Source: Takakia lepidozioides | Lineage: Eukaryota; Streptophyta; Takakiopsida; Takakiales; Takakiaceae | Direction: 5' to 3' | Assembly: GCA_030704615.1 (NCBI GenBank) | Contig: CM060733.1 | Location: 41,850,001 to 41,914,000 of the forward strand | Length of the DNA: 64,000 nt | Shown: positions 43,251 to 53,330 of the stretch, piece by piece | Layout: each line of letters opens with the position of its first letter | Position numbering within the stretch: position 1 is the first letter of the stretch | Position numbers and translations under genes: made by a program | The notes under the pieces: model-generated | The model's database searches: none | What the model was told of the DNA's origin: nothing | Seen by the model: only the letters and a program-made list of their open reading frames with translations

Positions 43251-43317
43251 CACGCTGGATCTTGTCTGAGAGTTGTAGGTTTTCAGTGTAGCAAGATAGG
43301 AGAGTGATTTGCGAGCA

Positions 43318-44375
43318 ATGGTGACTAACATTCCATTTTACGGAAAGAAGGATGAGGATGTTTGCAGCTGGATCCAGAATCTGAAAAGGGATGGTGAGAG
43401 GCGGAGCTTTGACGAGCACAAGTTATTTATATCGGCAAGGCTGAATCTCAAGGCACGGGCTGACACTTGGCATCGAATGCAAAAACCAAGGTCCATGAAC
43501 TGGCATGATTTTCAAGTAGCCAAAATCTTGAAATTTGGAGAAGAAGGTCAATCAAGTAAGAGTAAAGTGATGTTAGCAAGGAAGTTTGATGGGATAGATA
43601 CAAATGTGGAAGAGTATGCTACAGGAATGGAGGAGAAATTGTCTCTGATTGAGAAGGATACTCACAACAGGTTCACACCTGTGAGTTCTATTGATCATGA
43701 ACCTATACCAGATCACAAAACCATGTCACGGAGGTGCTTTAGGGAGAAGAACCAAATCAGCGAAGTCCATGCAATGCTTCCTCGAGTTCTCAGCTTGAAC
43801 ATCACAAGGCAGCAAGTAGAGTGTTGCACTGCATGTCCATCAAGACAGAATCAGATCCGAAGTGAAAAGAATCACCGGCTGGGGCTGCAAGTGGGAACAT
43901 GTGGAATGCAAGATTCATGCTGTGGAATGTTTGAACAATGGGAATCGAAGAGCAGCAGAAGGATGGAGTGCGAATGTGTAAGCTCTCTTGGCACAAACGT
44001 TGTGAATGTGTTTTGTGATGAGGAAGGAGAGATCATGGAAGACATCTTTTGTTCAACAGAGGATCAATCAGGTGTCAATGAAGAGTGTACACCTAGATTG
44101 CAAGTTCCTGTGCAGTTCCCAAGGTCTTATACAAGGGCACATGTAGGGCAAGACATACCTGGGGAGTTTGGGCATGATACCACCAACTCCCCAAGCAATA
44201 GTGGTACAACCGGTGAGGTGAGTGTCATAAGAGAGGAAGATGTCAAGGAGTCTTGGACAGATCTGATGGAATGGGTGAAGGAAGAGTGTACTTTGCTTGC
44301 TCAAACTAGACATGATATAGATCAAGATGCACACCTAGATCAAAACATACTTGGGGAGCTGAGAGAAGTTGGGAA
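43318..44375 (+). pseudogene. Gag-like ORF of family C, 3'-truncated
   Basis: Starts MVTNIPFYGKKDEDVCSWIQ, with RLNLKARADTWHRMQ and a central block resembling retrotransposon gag (FDEHKLFISARLNLKA). The later part is acidic and Cys-containing without a clear zinc knuckle. From about 44375 the frame runs antisense into the ParB exon of paralogue 2 (PEYPAAQNS-like text), so the true element sequence ends there and pol is lost. I chose the ATG at 43318 over the upstream non-ATG start. Whether the family is Ty1- or Ty3-type cannot be told from gag alone. Confidence 0.6.
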
Positions 44376-44892
44376 GGGAGACCATGCGACAGAGTGGGAT
44401 TCGAAGAGTCCGCTGGAATACCCTGCTGCCCAGAACTCTGCCAATGCTACTGTGTGTCTCCTCCAACATTTTATCCGCTGCACTTTTGAAATCCTCCGGA
44501 GACATGTCTGTAGGTGCCGGTAGTGGCTGAGCAGCTGGAGCATCCTCAACTGGAGCTACACTCTGGGGCCTGTGTGCGGGCAATTCTGCCATTGCAGAGG
44601 CCTCCTCCGGGCCTGCTTGCTCATCGGTGGTGAGGTCTGCCTGCGAACGTTCAGCGGCAGCACCCTCCTCCGGTACCAAATTGAGATCAACGGTCGATCC
44701 CATTGCCTTCGCTGCAGCAGAGTCGGCCCCAACATCTGCAGGCGGGAAATCCTCCAGGAACTGAGCTTCAGCTCGTGGAAGCGGTTTTGCGGGAGATTGT
44801 TCGCCCATCGCCCTGATTGCCTTCTGCTTCCTCATCCTTGCAGGTGAAGGTGTCTGCTGCAATTGAATCTGTCTTCTACCCTGCTGCTTCAT
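44375..44892 (-). pseudogene. ParB/methyltransferase paralogue 2, N-terminal exon, cut by family C
   Basis: Reads MKQQGRRQIQLQQTPSP, a Pro/Ala/Glu-rich segment (EDFPPADVGADSAAAKAMG), then LRIPLCRMVSLP, the counterpart of IPLCRMISMP in paralogue 1. Homology stops right after this, at the family C junction. The rest of the ParB domain and the equivalents of exons 3-5 are missing before the next exon at 41637, so the insertion came with a deletion. Style and charge resemble exon 1 of the first gene. Confidence 0.65.
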
Positions 44893-45227
44893 TCGCGTTG
44901 GGGGGGTGAATCAGCCTGAGCCGGTTCAGAAGCCAGTAGAGGGACGGGCTGCTTCTTCTTCGACTTTGCTAGAGAAGGGCCCGACCCCTGCTGGCGATTC
45001 TCCATGACCGAAGAACGCAAGTCGATCTCTGGGACTTTGAACTTGCCCTTCAAAGACGCGTCTTTGAATCGCACAGGGCTAGGCCCGGCAGGAATACCCG
45101 CGCTCAGGGATCGGGTGGGTGTACGTGCTGCAGCTAGCTCCTCGGACTCTTCATGCGGCTCTTCGGATTCCTGCGATCCCTCCAGCACGTCCACCTTTCC
45201 TGTTAGGCATGCAAACATGTTCTGCAT
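44889..45227 (-). CDS. Hypothetical basic/acidic ORF upstream of paralogue 2
   Basis: 112 codons (MQNMFACLTGKVDVLEGSQ, then Glu/Ser-rich and Lys-rich stretches, KSKKKQPVPLLASEP). Its stop overlaps the ATG of the next frame (ATGA). It may be part of the same first exon separated by a frameshift, or a short separate gene. Another small - strand frame with similar style (MPKGRKQMRLQEEIA) ends at 45289. No domain recognised. Confidence 0.35.
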   Translation of the reverse strand: MQNMFACLTGKVDVLEGSQESEEPHEESEELAAARTPTRSLSAGIPAGPSPVRFKDASLKGKFKVPEIDLRSSVMENRQQGSGPSLAKSKKKQPVPLLASEPAQADSPPQRE

Positions 45228-45840
45228 TCAAGTCTCCTAGCATTCAGTCTAAGAATCACAGAAGCAAAATGGGGGGTTCGGTGCTCGATCAGCTGCGCGC
45301 AGCCCGATCGCATGGAGCTCTCACTGGTGGCTGGGTTGCCTGAGTGGCCTGCTGCTCGGAGATGGCAATCTCCTCCTGTAGACGCATCTGCTTCCTCCCC
45401 TTCGGCATTGGCCTACGTCCGAAGTATAATTTCCGGAGCTTGCGACGAGGTCTCCTGGCTGGTGCACAAACTCCCCCCCTCTCAGGTTCGAGCATAAGAA
45501 GAACAGAGAGAGGGAAAAGGGGCAAAGAGTGCAGATGGAAAGGGCGCGAGAGGGGTGACTGAGGAGACACGACAAAAGTAGATGAAACGGCGGTGATGCA
45601 CCACTTGGGTTCGAAAGGGTTGGACGAAAGTGTCTCCTCGTGGAGTTTGCGTCATTACGAAATTCGAATCGTTGAGGGTACGCCTGCCGTCCGAAAAACA
45701 AACATCATTATCCAACGGTCAGGCCGCGCCAACTCATGCCCCTTCAGTCAGATAGAGTGCCTACATGTGCAGCAATTCCGTTGCTCCACGTGTTCACATT
45801 TCAAGGTATTTCCGTCCCAGCGTCTGATGAGTTGGAGCGA

Positions 45841-47446
45841 AAATGCGAATGCGGCGCCGCATTTCCGTTCAGTACCATCACGAAGCTACACATCCGTACT
45901 TGTTGGAAGAAAATGCGGCACCGCATTTCCGTTCCACCTTCACATACCTTAGTTGTTGAACGGAAATACGGTGCCGCATTTCCGTCCCACAGCTCCATGT
46001 ATGAGATTCAAAAGGGAAATGCGGCGCCGCATTTCCGTTCTGGAATGTCGAAAGGTGCGATTGGGACGGGAATGAGGCACAACATTTCAGTTCCCGTGGT
46101 TCATGATTTTCAATGTGAACGGAAATGCGGTACCGCATTTCCGTTCCCACTTCACATACGTTAGTTGATGAATGGAAATGCCGTGCCACATTTCCGTTCG
46201 GGAAAGTATAGAGGTCTCACCTGGACAGAAATGCGGTGCCGCATTTCCGGTCTGGAAAGTTTGAAGGTCTCACATGGATGGAAATGCGGCAACACATTTC
46301 CGTAGCACAGCTCCAGGCCCCATATACAAAACGGAAATGCGGCGCCGCATTTCCGTTCTAGAATGTCGGAAGGTGCGACTCGGACGGAAATGCGGTGCCG
46401 CATTTCTGTTCCCGTTGCGCACGATTTTCAGTCAGAACGGAAATGCGGTACCGCATTTCCGTTCTGTTGAGTATTAACGTCTGATGCAGGCGGAAATGCT
46501 GTGCCGCATTTTCGTTCCACAGCTCCATGCCTCACATACAAAACGGAAATGCGGCGCCGCATTTCCGTTTTGGAATGTCGGAAGGTGCGACTCCGACGGA
46601 AATGCGGTACGGCATTTCAGTTCCGATGTTTCAGGATATTTCATCAGAACGGAAATGCGGTGCCGCATTTCCCTTTTGAATCTAATACATTCCGTTCTGG
46701 AATGTTGGGAGGTGCGACTCGGATGGAAATGCGCTGCCGCATTTCAGTTCCGATGGTTCACGATTTTCAGTCAGAACGGAAATGCGGTACCGCATTTCCG
46801 TTCTGGATAGTATGAATGTCTCAAGCGTTCGGAATTGCGCTGTATGAAGCTGTCGGAATCGCACTCGGCTCCATGCATCAGATACATAATGGAAATGCGG
46901 CGCCGCATTTCCGTTCTGGAATGTCGGAAAGTGCGACTCGGACGGAAATGCGGTGCCGCATTTCTGTTCCCGTTGTTCATAAATCTCAATCAGAACGGAA
47001 ATGCGGTACCGCATTTCCGTTCCACCTTCACATACCGTGCTTGTTGAATGAAAATGCGGTACCGCATTTCCGTTCTGGAGAGTATGAATGTCTTTTAAGG
47101 ACGGAAGTTGCTGCAGCATTTCTATCCCTCAGCTCCATGCATCAGATACAAAATGGAAATGCGGCGCCGCATTTCCGTTCTGAAATGTCGGAAAAGTGCG
47201 ACTCGGACGGAAATGCGGTGCCGCATTTCTGTTCCCGTTGTTCATAAATCTCAATCAGAACGGAAATGCGGTAGCGCATTTCCGTTCCACCTTCACATAC
47301 CGTGCTTGCTGGATGGAAATAAGTTACCGCATTTCCGTTCTGGAGAGTATAAAGGTTTCCCCCGGACGGAAACTCGGTGCCGCATTTCCGTCGCTTTGGT
47401 GCATGACCAAGATGCAATACGGAAATGCGGCGCCGTATTTCCGTCC
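45841..47446. repeat. Palindrome array: ~30 units at exact 53-bp steps
   Basis: Each unit is a 24-30 bp palindrome with half-site GAACGGAAATGCGG(C/T). Centres fall at 45855, 45919, 45972, 46025, 46078, 46131, 46184, 46237, 46290, 46343, 46396, 46449, 46502, 46555, 46608, 46661, 46735, 46788, 46841 (worn), 46901, 46954, 47007, 47060, 47113, 47165, 47219, 47272, 47325, 47378 and 47431. Most steps are 53 bp; exceptions are 64, 74 and 60, with 52 and 54 next to each other. Centres are GGCGCC, GGTGCC or GGTACC. The ~23-bp spacers partly repeat with a longer period of four to five units. 53 bp is not a multiple of three, and the frames across it are spurious. Confidence 0.92.
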
Positions 47447-47639
47447 ACCAGCAATCGAAAGAATCACTCGGGACGGGAAATCTGGAACCTCAATGGGTTG
47501 CATTGTTCCGAAACAACACAATTGCAGCCAGTCTTGATGAGCACAACTTGGTTGTCTGACCGTTTTAACCAGCAGTCCTGGCACTTGTCAGTGCGAACGT
47601 TCCTGTCTGCACCGAGAATACTGCTGGATCCACCCGGGG

Positions 47640-48240
47640 GTTGCTATTCCATGAGCTCATGAGCGGGCATGGCTCACCCATGAGCCGCAAAGTAACACAC
47701 TTCGAATTTCGGCAGATTTTTTTCAGGCCCAAAACTATAAAATAATCAAAAATCGAAGATTTCCGCGCTCATGCTGGAAGCACTCCGCTCATGAGTACCA
47801 GTGTTCGCTCATGACTTGGAGCCCAGGCTCATGGACCGCTAGGCCAGGTCATAGAAAAACTGAATTCTGGGCAATAACGGCACCGAAATTATCTCAGAGG
47901 CAGAGACGCAAGCGGAATTAGGATCCGGGTTTGCAGACTCCGAAAACGCAATGGCGACCTATAACCGTGGATAGTACTGCTGCAGAAGTGCATGATGGTT
48001 GGGTATAACGGCGCCGTAATTGGGCACAGGAAAAGAAATAGCCGGCTGAAGGCTCGGGAGTGAGGCCAACAACGGTGAAAGTAATTGGGCTCCACCAACC
48101 AAATACCCAGAGTGCAGGCGATAACGGCGCCGAAATGGGCCCCGAAAACCAAATACTCGGCTGAAGCTTCCGCACTCCATCCAATAACGGCGCCAAAATT
48201 GGGCTCCGGAGAGCAAATACCCGCCTTACGGTAAGGGAGG
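47640..48240. repeat. Non-coding stretch with four ATAACGGCGCCG sites and GCTCATGAG repeats
   Basis: ATAACGG(C)GCCGAAATTGGGC-like sites are centred at 47881, 48012, 48128 and 48191 (last step 63 bp). GCTCATGAG text recurs at 47655-47840. The right half GCCGAAATT is the same as in the array at 50.8-52 kb. Confidence 0.65.
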
Positions 48241-48321
48241 CCTTGCTCTCATTTTGCTCTTCGCTCTTCTCTGTTGTGCCCATCTCCTCCCTGCTTTGAG
48301 TTTGTGCTATGTCGTGAGGCC

Positions 48322-48873
48322 ATGTCGTGCCCGAATCACATCTATCGACGCCAGACGGGAGTCATTTTCCCGAAAGCACACGACATCATTGTTTTCCTGG
48401 ATGTTTACAGGGACGATCCTCGACTTGTCCAGCTGAGAGCAATGGAGTTTCTTCCAGGATTGCACGATTCTCCTGGACCCCGGCTGGAGAGCAGGTGGTT
48501 CCTACGCATCATGGACCTGGACTTTCCGCATGAGTGGGAGCTGAACAGATCACGCACAGCGTTGCTGTATCGCTGGAATTGTTGCAAGTGGACGTATGAT
48601 GAGTGCATAGGTGAAAACTTTACGCGTGGACGGACTGGCTCGGAAAGTGGGGACATTCTCTTCAGTTATGAGGATGAGGAGGAGGGGAACACAGGGCCCA
48701 CTGTGAAAATGTCCTTCTACCAAGGGGGCGCTATCGATAAACACGACATCCTCGTTAGTTTCAACCGGGCGACAGAAACCACTGACATTTTGTTCAAATA
48801 TAGGCACCCGGTCACTCAGGAGGTCCTTGAGAGGCCAGTTAGAGTTCCTTCTTCTTGGGCGAGGGGACCATAG
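48322..48873 (+). CDS. Hypothetical protein, 183 codons
   Basis: MSCPNHIYRRQTGVIFPK to PSSWARGP, ending TAG. It is mixed in composition with VFLDVYRDDPRLVQLRAM, WNCCKWTYDECIGENF and an acidic SYEDEEEG loop. There is no signal peptide, membrane segment or low-complexity tract, so it looks like a real folded protein or an exon of one. It follows the ATAACGGCGCCG sites by 0.1 kb. I do not recognise a family. Confidence 0.5.
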   Translation: MSCPNHIYRRQTGVIFPKAHDIIVFLDVYRDDPRLVQLRAMEFLPGLHDSPGPRLESRWFLRIMDLDFPHEWELNRSRTALLYRWNCCKWTYDECIGENFTRGRTGSESGDILFSYEDEEEGNTGPTVKMSFYQGGAIDKHDILVSFNRATETTDILFKYRHPVTQEVLERPVRVPSSWARGP

Positions 48874-49556
48874 GTCTTGCATGCTAGAGTAGACATGTTT
48901 CGACTCGCCGACACTCATGACACATACATTTTCATTCAGAAATCAAGCAGCTTCCCTGTGCCATATGGGGAATATACATGCTTGGATAATCTTCTGTTAA
49001 GGTTTTTTGCAATTCACTGCCAGTATGCTGGGACGTGTCCTTTGTCGTATGGATTGCTGTTTGCACAAGGTGCAGTATGCAAATGCTGGAATGTGCAGTA
49101 GGACCCTTCCCACTGGGACACAGAACTAGCAATCTTGTAAAGGCATCACATTTGCAGAACAGTAACAATGTATTTGTAGCAAATTGGAGTCTTCTCATAA
49201 AGGTGGACGAAAACGCCAGGATGGGCTGCGAAATCACTACAAATTGAATGAAGAGCAGTAACAAGGAAGCACTATGCAGTACATAGACCATAAACGGCGC
49301 TGAAATAGGCCTCAATGCCCGTTAATCTCCACACAATGTATGCTTTACTCGGATCCATTTGTAGACAACCAAAATAAAAAAAACATGCGCATGCCATTCA
49401 TGGCCAAAAACCACATTCTCATGTATTGCGGCACCGAAATTCACATGTAGCCATGGCGATGCGGCACCACCAAGTGTATAATTCCTCACAAAAAAATAGG
49501 GTGCAAGAAGATGAATGTAATATAATTGCCACTTTCTCCTTCCCGAATGTGGAATG
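48874..49556. other. No gene recognised
   Basis: AT-rich non-coding sequence. Single degenerate GGCGC(C/T)GAAAT sites are near 49293 and 49433. Nothing else is supported. Confidence 0.5.
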
Positions 49557-50230
49557 TCAAGCAGTCTGACCAGTGTCCTGCCGTAGGGCCTTGTGCAGCT
49601 CGTTGAAACTCAGTGTTGGAGCATGGATGAAGACGTCCACTGCGGATATGCAACTCATGCGCTTCAGAAAAATGTAATAAAGGTGTTTGCAGGGGACGTA
49701 TGCTGCATTCTTCGATTCCATAACAAGGAAGTCCTCACAGTTGCAAGCTGGGTACTGTGAAACCGTGATTGTATACACGACACTGCGCGCAGCAGACCCG
49801 GCTGTTGACAACTGAAATATGCGCCCCATCCTGGGGTGAGGAACATCCCTGCAACCTTGCACTATGCAGGGCATTGCAAGAGCGTTGGCCATCTTGGTGT
49901 CGTTCGCCTTTGTTGGTGGCCGTCGTCTTTTCAATTTTCCCCACCGATGGGTGGGCCAAGCTGCGGGGTCACCCACCGGTATGCGGGGCGAAGAGCTTCT
50001 CGTGGGAGGAGGATGACGACTGGGAATTGGATTTCGTGGAACGTATTTTAGCTTTCAGAGAATCAGGATGGAAGTACACGTTTACCCAAACACGGGAGTC
50101 CATATTGAAGACGGGACCTCTCGGTACACTCCGCAGCGAAGTCCTGCAGTGAGAAGAGTGTGTCCTACCTAATAACACAAATGATTTTCTGGAGGATTCC
50201 GCATCCAACAGGATGGGTGATCGGTGCACG
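49557..50230 (-). pseudogene. Relic of the MULE/SWIM gene, last exon only
   Basis: The frame at 49557-49976 matches the C-terminus of the protein at 27146-30656: WPTHRWGKLKRRRPPT against WPTKRDGKLVRRFPPT, then MGRIFQLS, CNCEDF...CKHLYYIFLKRM (intact SWIM CxC...CxH) and PTLSFNELHKALRQDT. Upstream, in another frame, RVWVNVYFHPDSLKAK matches TVWPVKVGTHLSFQEIE, so a frameshift lies near 49975. It is clearly diverged, not a recent copy. It precedes the third methyltransferase fragment in the same divergent order as the first gene pair. Confidence 0.7.
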
Positions 50231-50339
50231 TAAAGATGAAGGTATGTAACGTACGTTACAAAAACGGACGACAACAGCAAGTTCACATCGGATATTTGGT
50301 GCCTGAATTGTAATGTACAACCACTTGGGCTACAATAAA

Positions 50340-52160
50340 TCAGGCCTTCCCATGAATTTCGGCACCGAAATCTGGATGAACATCTCTGTCATGTAACAAC
50401 TTTGGAAGCCAGGGGATGAATTCCGGCGACAGAAATAGTAATTTGTTCACCTCATGAAACTAACCAAGCACCCAACGGATGGATTTCGGTGCCGAAATTC
50501 GGATGAACATCTTCTTCATCAAATTGTTTCTGCACATGAGGGTTGAATTTGGATGCCAAAATACGGATGAATGTGCTCCTGATTACAGTCGTGATTCACC
50601 ACGTGTCCGGATATCGGTGCTGACATCCGAATGACAATAATCCTGAATCGGCAGAATGGATGTATTTCGGCCCCGAAATTCATTCTTCATCTCCTTTTCT
50701 GACCCTAATTCTGCTGCCCTGCGTATGGATTTCAGTGCCAAATTCATCTGATTTTTTTTATTTTTTATTTTCTTTATTTTTCTTTGCGACAGATGAACTT
50801 CGGCGCCGAATCTCATCCAAGTCCTCCCGAAATTTTTTTTTCTTCGCGAGCAATGAATTTCGGCGCCGAAATTCATCCGAAGTCCTCCCGAAATTTTTTT
50901 TTTCTTCGCGAGCAATGAATTTCGGCGCCGAAATTCATCCGAAGTCCTCCCGAATTTTTTTTTTCTTCGGGAGCAATGAATTTCGGCGCCGAAATTCATC
51001 CAAAGTCCTCCCGAAAATTTTTTTTTTCTTCGCGAGCAATGAATTTCGGCGCCGAAATTCATCCGAAGTCCTCCCGAATTATTTTTTTTCTTTGCGAGCA
51101 ATGAATTTCGGCGCCAACATTCATCCGAAGTCCTCCCAAAAAAAAAAAAAAAATTTCGCGAGCAATGAATTTCGGCGCCGAAATTCAACCGACTCCATCC
51201 CTCCAAATTCTTTTCAGGGTTTGAGCGCCGGATTTTGGCGCCGAAATTCATCCAATGCCCTCCCTCCAATATTTATTTTTCTTTGAAATGGATGAATTTC
51301 GGCGCCGAAATTCATCCTTACTGTCCACAATGAGTAACTCTAATATTACATTTTCTATGCGACGGATGAATTTTGGCGCCGAAATTCGTCCAAACCTTAC
51401 ACTTACTATTTGCTTCTAGATGATATAATTTTCGGTAAATCGTTGGAAATACCCCGTTCCGACGAAGATAACAGGAATATTCTGCATTTAATGGAGAAAT
51501 CGGCATATTGAACCCCTTCTGTCAAAATTAATTGCATTTTAGCCGTTTTTTTCCTTTGAAACCGACAGTATCCATTAAGTGATCTTTTTCGCACGGGACG
51601 TTGCCGCACATAAAGTATAATTTCGGCGCCGAAATTATAGTTAAATGTCCACAAATGGCAAGGACAGCATCCGTCAGGGGCAATGATGGCGGCAAAGCAT
51701 AGCATGGTGCCGATTTAGTCTTCGCTCTGGATGAATTTCGGCGCCGAAATATGGATGATTTCACCTCGTCTACGCGCGGACGGAGATATTCGTAATGAAT
51801 TTCGGCGCCGAAATATGGATGAAATGTGCCCAAGTGCAGCCGTTTCCACTGTCCCGGAATTAATTCCGGCTCCGATATCCCACTGACAGGTTTGCTCATG
51901 ACGAATGAGGACTTGGGAAGCGATGAATTGTGGCGCCGAAATTTGTAAGTTTGTGTACGAAAGCACTTGAATAGGATGAATTTTGGCGCCGAAATTCATC
52001 CGTCCGCTGATGAAACGTACCGACCTGACTGTTGAATGTCATAGGCAGGGGATTTTCATGGCGGTTGGGTTTCATGATGTGCAGATATTTCATTCAATGT
52101 CGGCTGCTCCGGGAACAGCATCCGGTGAACGGAAGGTATTTCGGTGCCGCAATTCGGATA
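50340..52160. repeat. Second palindrome array, half-site GGATGAATTTCGGC
   Basis: A core of ten units is centred at 50804, 50864, 50926, 50987, 51050, 51112, 51176, 51239, 51303 and 51377 (steps 60-64, last 74). Looser units follow at 51627, 51742, 51806, 51870, 51934, 51987 and 52145 (steps of 64, 64, 64 and 53 in the middle). Early worn units lie near 50352, 50487 and 50668. Between units at 50810-51160 a spacer CCGAAGTCCTCCCGAA plus a T-run plus CTTCGCGAGCAAT repeats. The centre is almost always GGCGCC. Confidence 0.9.
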
Positions 52161-52407
52161 AACCGTCTTGTACTGGTGGCTGGAACTGGCACGCGTCGTG
52201 TTCCAGTCGACTTCATCCGTGCGAACGTGTCAGGGGTCACAATCTCTTCATCACTCATACGGCAGAAAGTGGTGGACGGTGGCAACGCTTCGGGAGACGT
52301 GGCTGCTTACACATCTGCTCGTGCATAGTGGTTGCATGTTCCACCGATTCGCTCTCTCGCTCCTTGCCCTTCTGCAGTGACATTCTCTTGCGTTTCCTCT
52401 CCTTATG

Positions 52408-52665
52408 CGGCATAGTGGTAGCATAGAGTTTGTGGAAGGTCAGGCAACTCCGGCAAAGAGAAGGAGGACGTGGGATTTTGGGAAGCCGCCGACGACACGA
52501 CTTAAGCTCCGTCTCATGCATGAAATGCAGACCTCGTTATCCGGAGACTCGGATCGCCCACCAGTGAGAGATTCGTGCTTTGCGGACATGAAGCACTCCA
52601 TGCGCAATATTCCTTTTACACCTTTTTTTTTGCGTGCAGTGTCTCATGTTTTCCTGTTTGTTTGA
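52408..52665 (+). CDS. Hypothetical basic N-terminal exon upstream of methyltransferase fragment 3
   Basis: MRHSGSIEFVEGQATPAKRRR, then KPPTTRLKLRLMHEMQ. Only ~85 codons, basic, with a possible nuclear signal (AKRRR). Position and style suit the first exon of a ParB/methyltransferase-type gene, but similarity to exon 1 at 31512 is only general. The true donor site is unclear. Confidence 0.3.
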   Translation, partial: RHSGSIEFVEGQATPAKRRRTWDFGKPPTTRLKLRLMHEMQTSLSGDSDRPPVRDSCFADMKHSMRNIPFTPFFLRAVSHVFLFV

Positions 52666-52671
52666 CATGGG

Positions 52672-53330
52672 AGCTGGGGAGGGATCGCAGGGGGGCGAAG
52701 CAACACAGTCAACTTTGGATACTCCTACCCAGGTGCTGCGGTCGCAAGGTGGAAGTGCATCGAGGCAGGCGAGTCCTCATTCAACACCTCAGATATCGCC
52801 TCAGAAAAGCCCACCTAGAGTTCGGAAGTCGAGGAAGCAGAAGGAGCCCATGGCTTCGCCAGTAAAACCCCTAGGGAGACTGGAAGCGGAGATATTGGGT
52901 TTGCAGTCAATTTCAAAAAACACGAATGCGGTGGAGGCCGCTGGAGATGTGGGAGTTGGATCTGCAGAAGGGCGGCCCATTGAGCTGACAGAAGGAGAGG
53001 ACGACAACGTGGTACGACTTGGCGACGATCAGAACCTGCTGGAGCTTGCGGAGAAGCAAAACCTCCAGGACATTTCCTTCTCTGCAGACTCTTATCTTTC
53101 AGGCATTTTGCTTCGTGAAGAAACATTAGAAATTCAAATTACATGAAACAGGAAGACTTGTTGATTCCACAGTTGATCCACTGGAGTATAACGTCCTGTT
53201 CAACCATGTGGGAGAGAAGGACATTCTTTGTGATTTGTCGGGCAAGCCATGGAGGTATGGCAGGACCAGGAGTCCTGCATTCATCCCAGACGCTCATGGA
53301 AACATGTACGGATGTTGAAGGCAGGGTCCT
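52672..53330 (+). pseudogene. ParB/methyltransferase fragment 3, cut by LTR-F
   Basis: 52672-53146 is a low-complexity, Ser/Pro/Gln-rich and then acidic segment (GAGEGSQGGEATQSTLDT, KSPPRVRKSRKQKEP, LTEGEDDNVVRLGDDQ). After a splice-like ACAG at ~53171 it reads DPLEYNVLFNHVGEKD and YGRTRSPAFI, matching DPLDYDVLFNNV and YSRTRSPAFIQ of exon 7 in paralogue 1. One extra base near 53290 shifts the frame before LMETCTDVEGRVL. LTR-F starts at 53331, just where the SAM-binding motif I should follow. The ParB domain and motif IV are absent, so it is a deleted relic. Confidence 0.65.

Noticed and set aside
42480-43419. Small frames inside the family C LTR (also 62458-63877)
   Set aside because: They differ between the two LTR copies and lie in non-coding LTR sequence.
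45736-47247. Frames of 100-180 codons through the 53-bp palindrome array on both strands
   Set aside because: The palindrome has no stop codons in several frames and 53 is not a multiple of three, so the frame text changes each unit. Openness follows from composition.
45841-47446. CRISPR-like array
   Set aside because: Repeats are palindromic and separated by ~23-bp spacers, but the spacers themselves repeat in a higher-order pattern, the repeats vary, there are no cas genes and the host is a eukaryote.
50583-51286. 228- and 208-codon frames across array 2 (FGAEIHCSRR / MNFGAEIHPKSS repeats)
   Set aside because: Periodic translations of a ~62-bp repeat with poly-T runs. They appear on both strands and have no other support.
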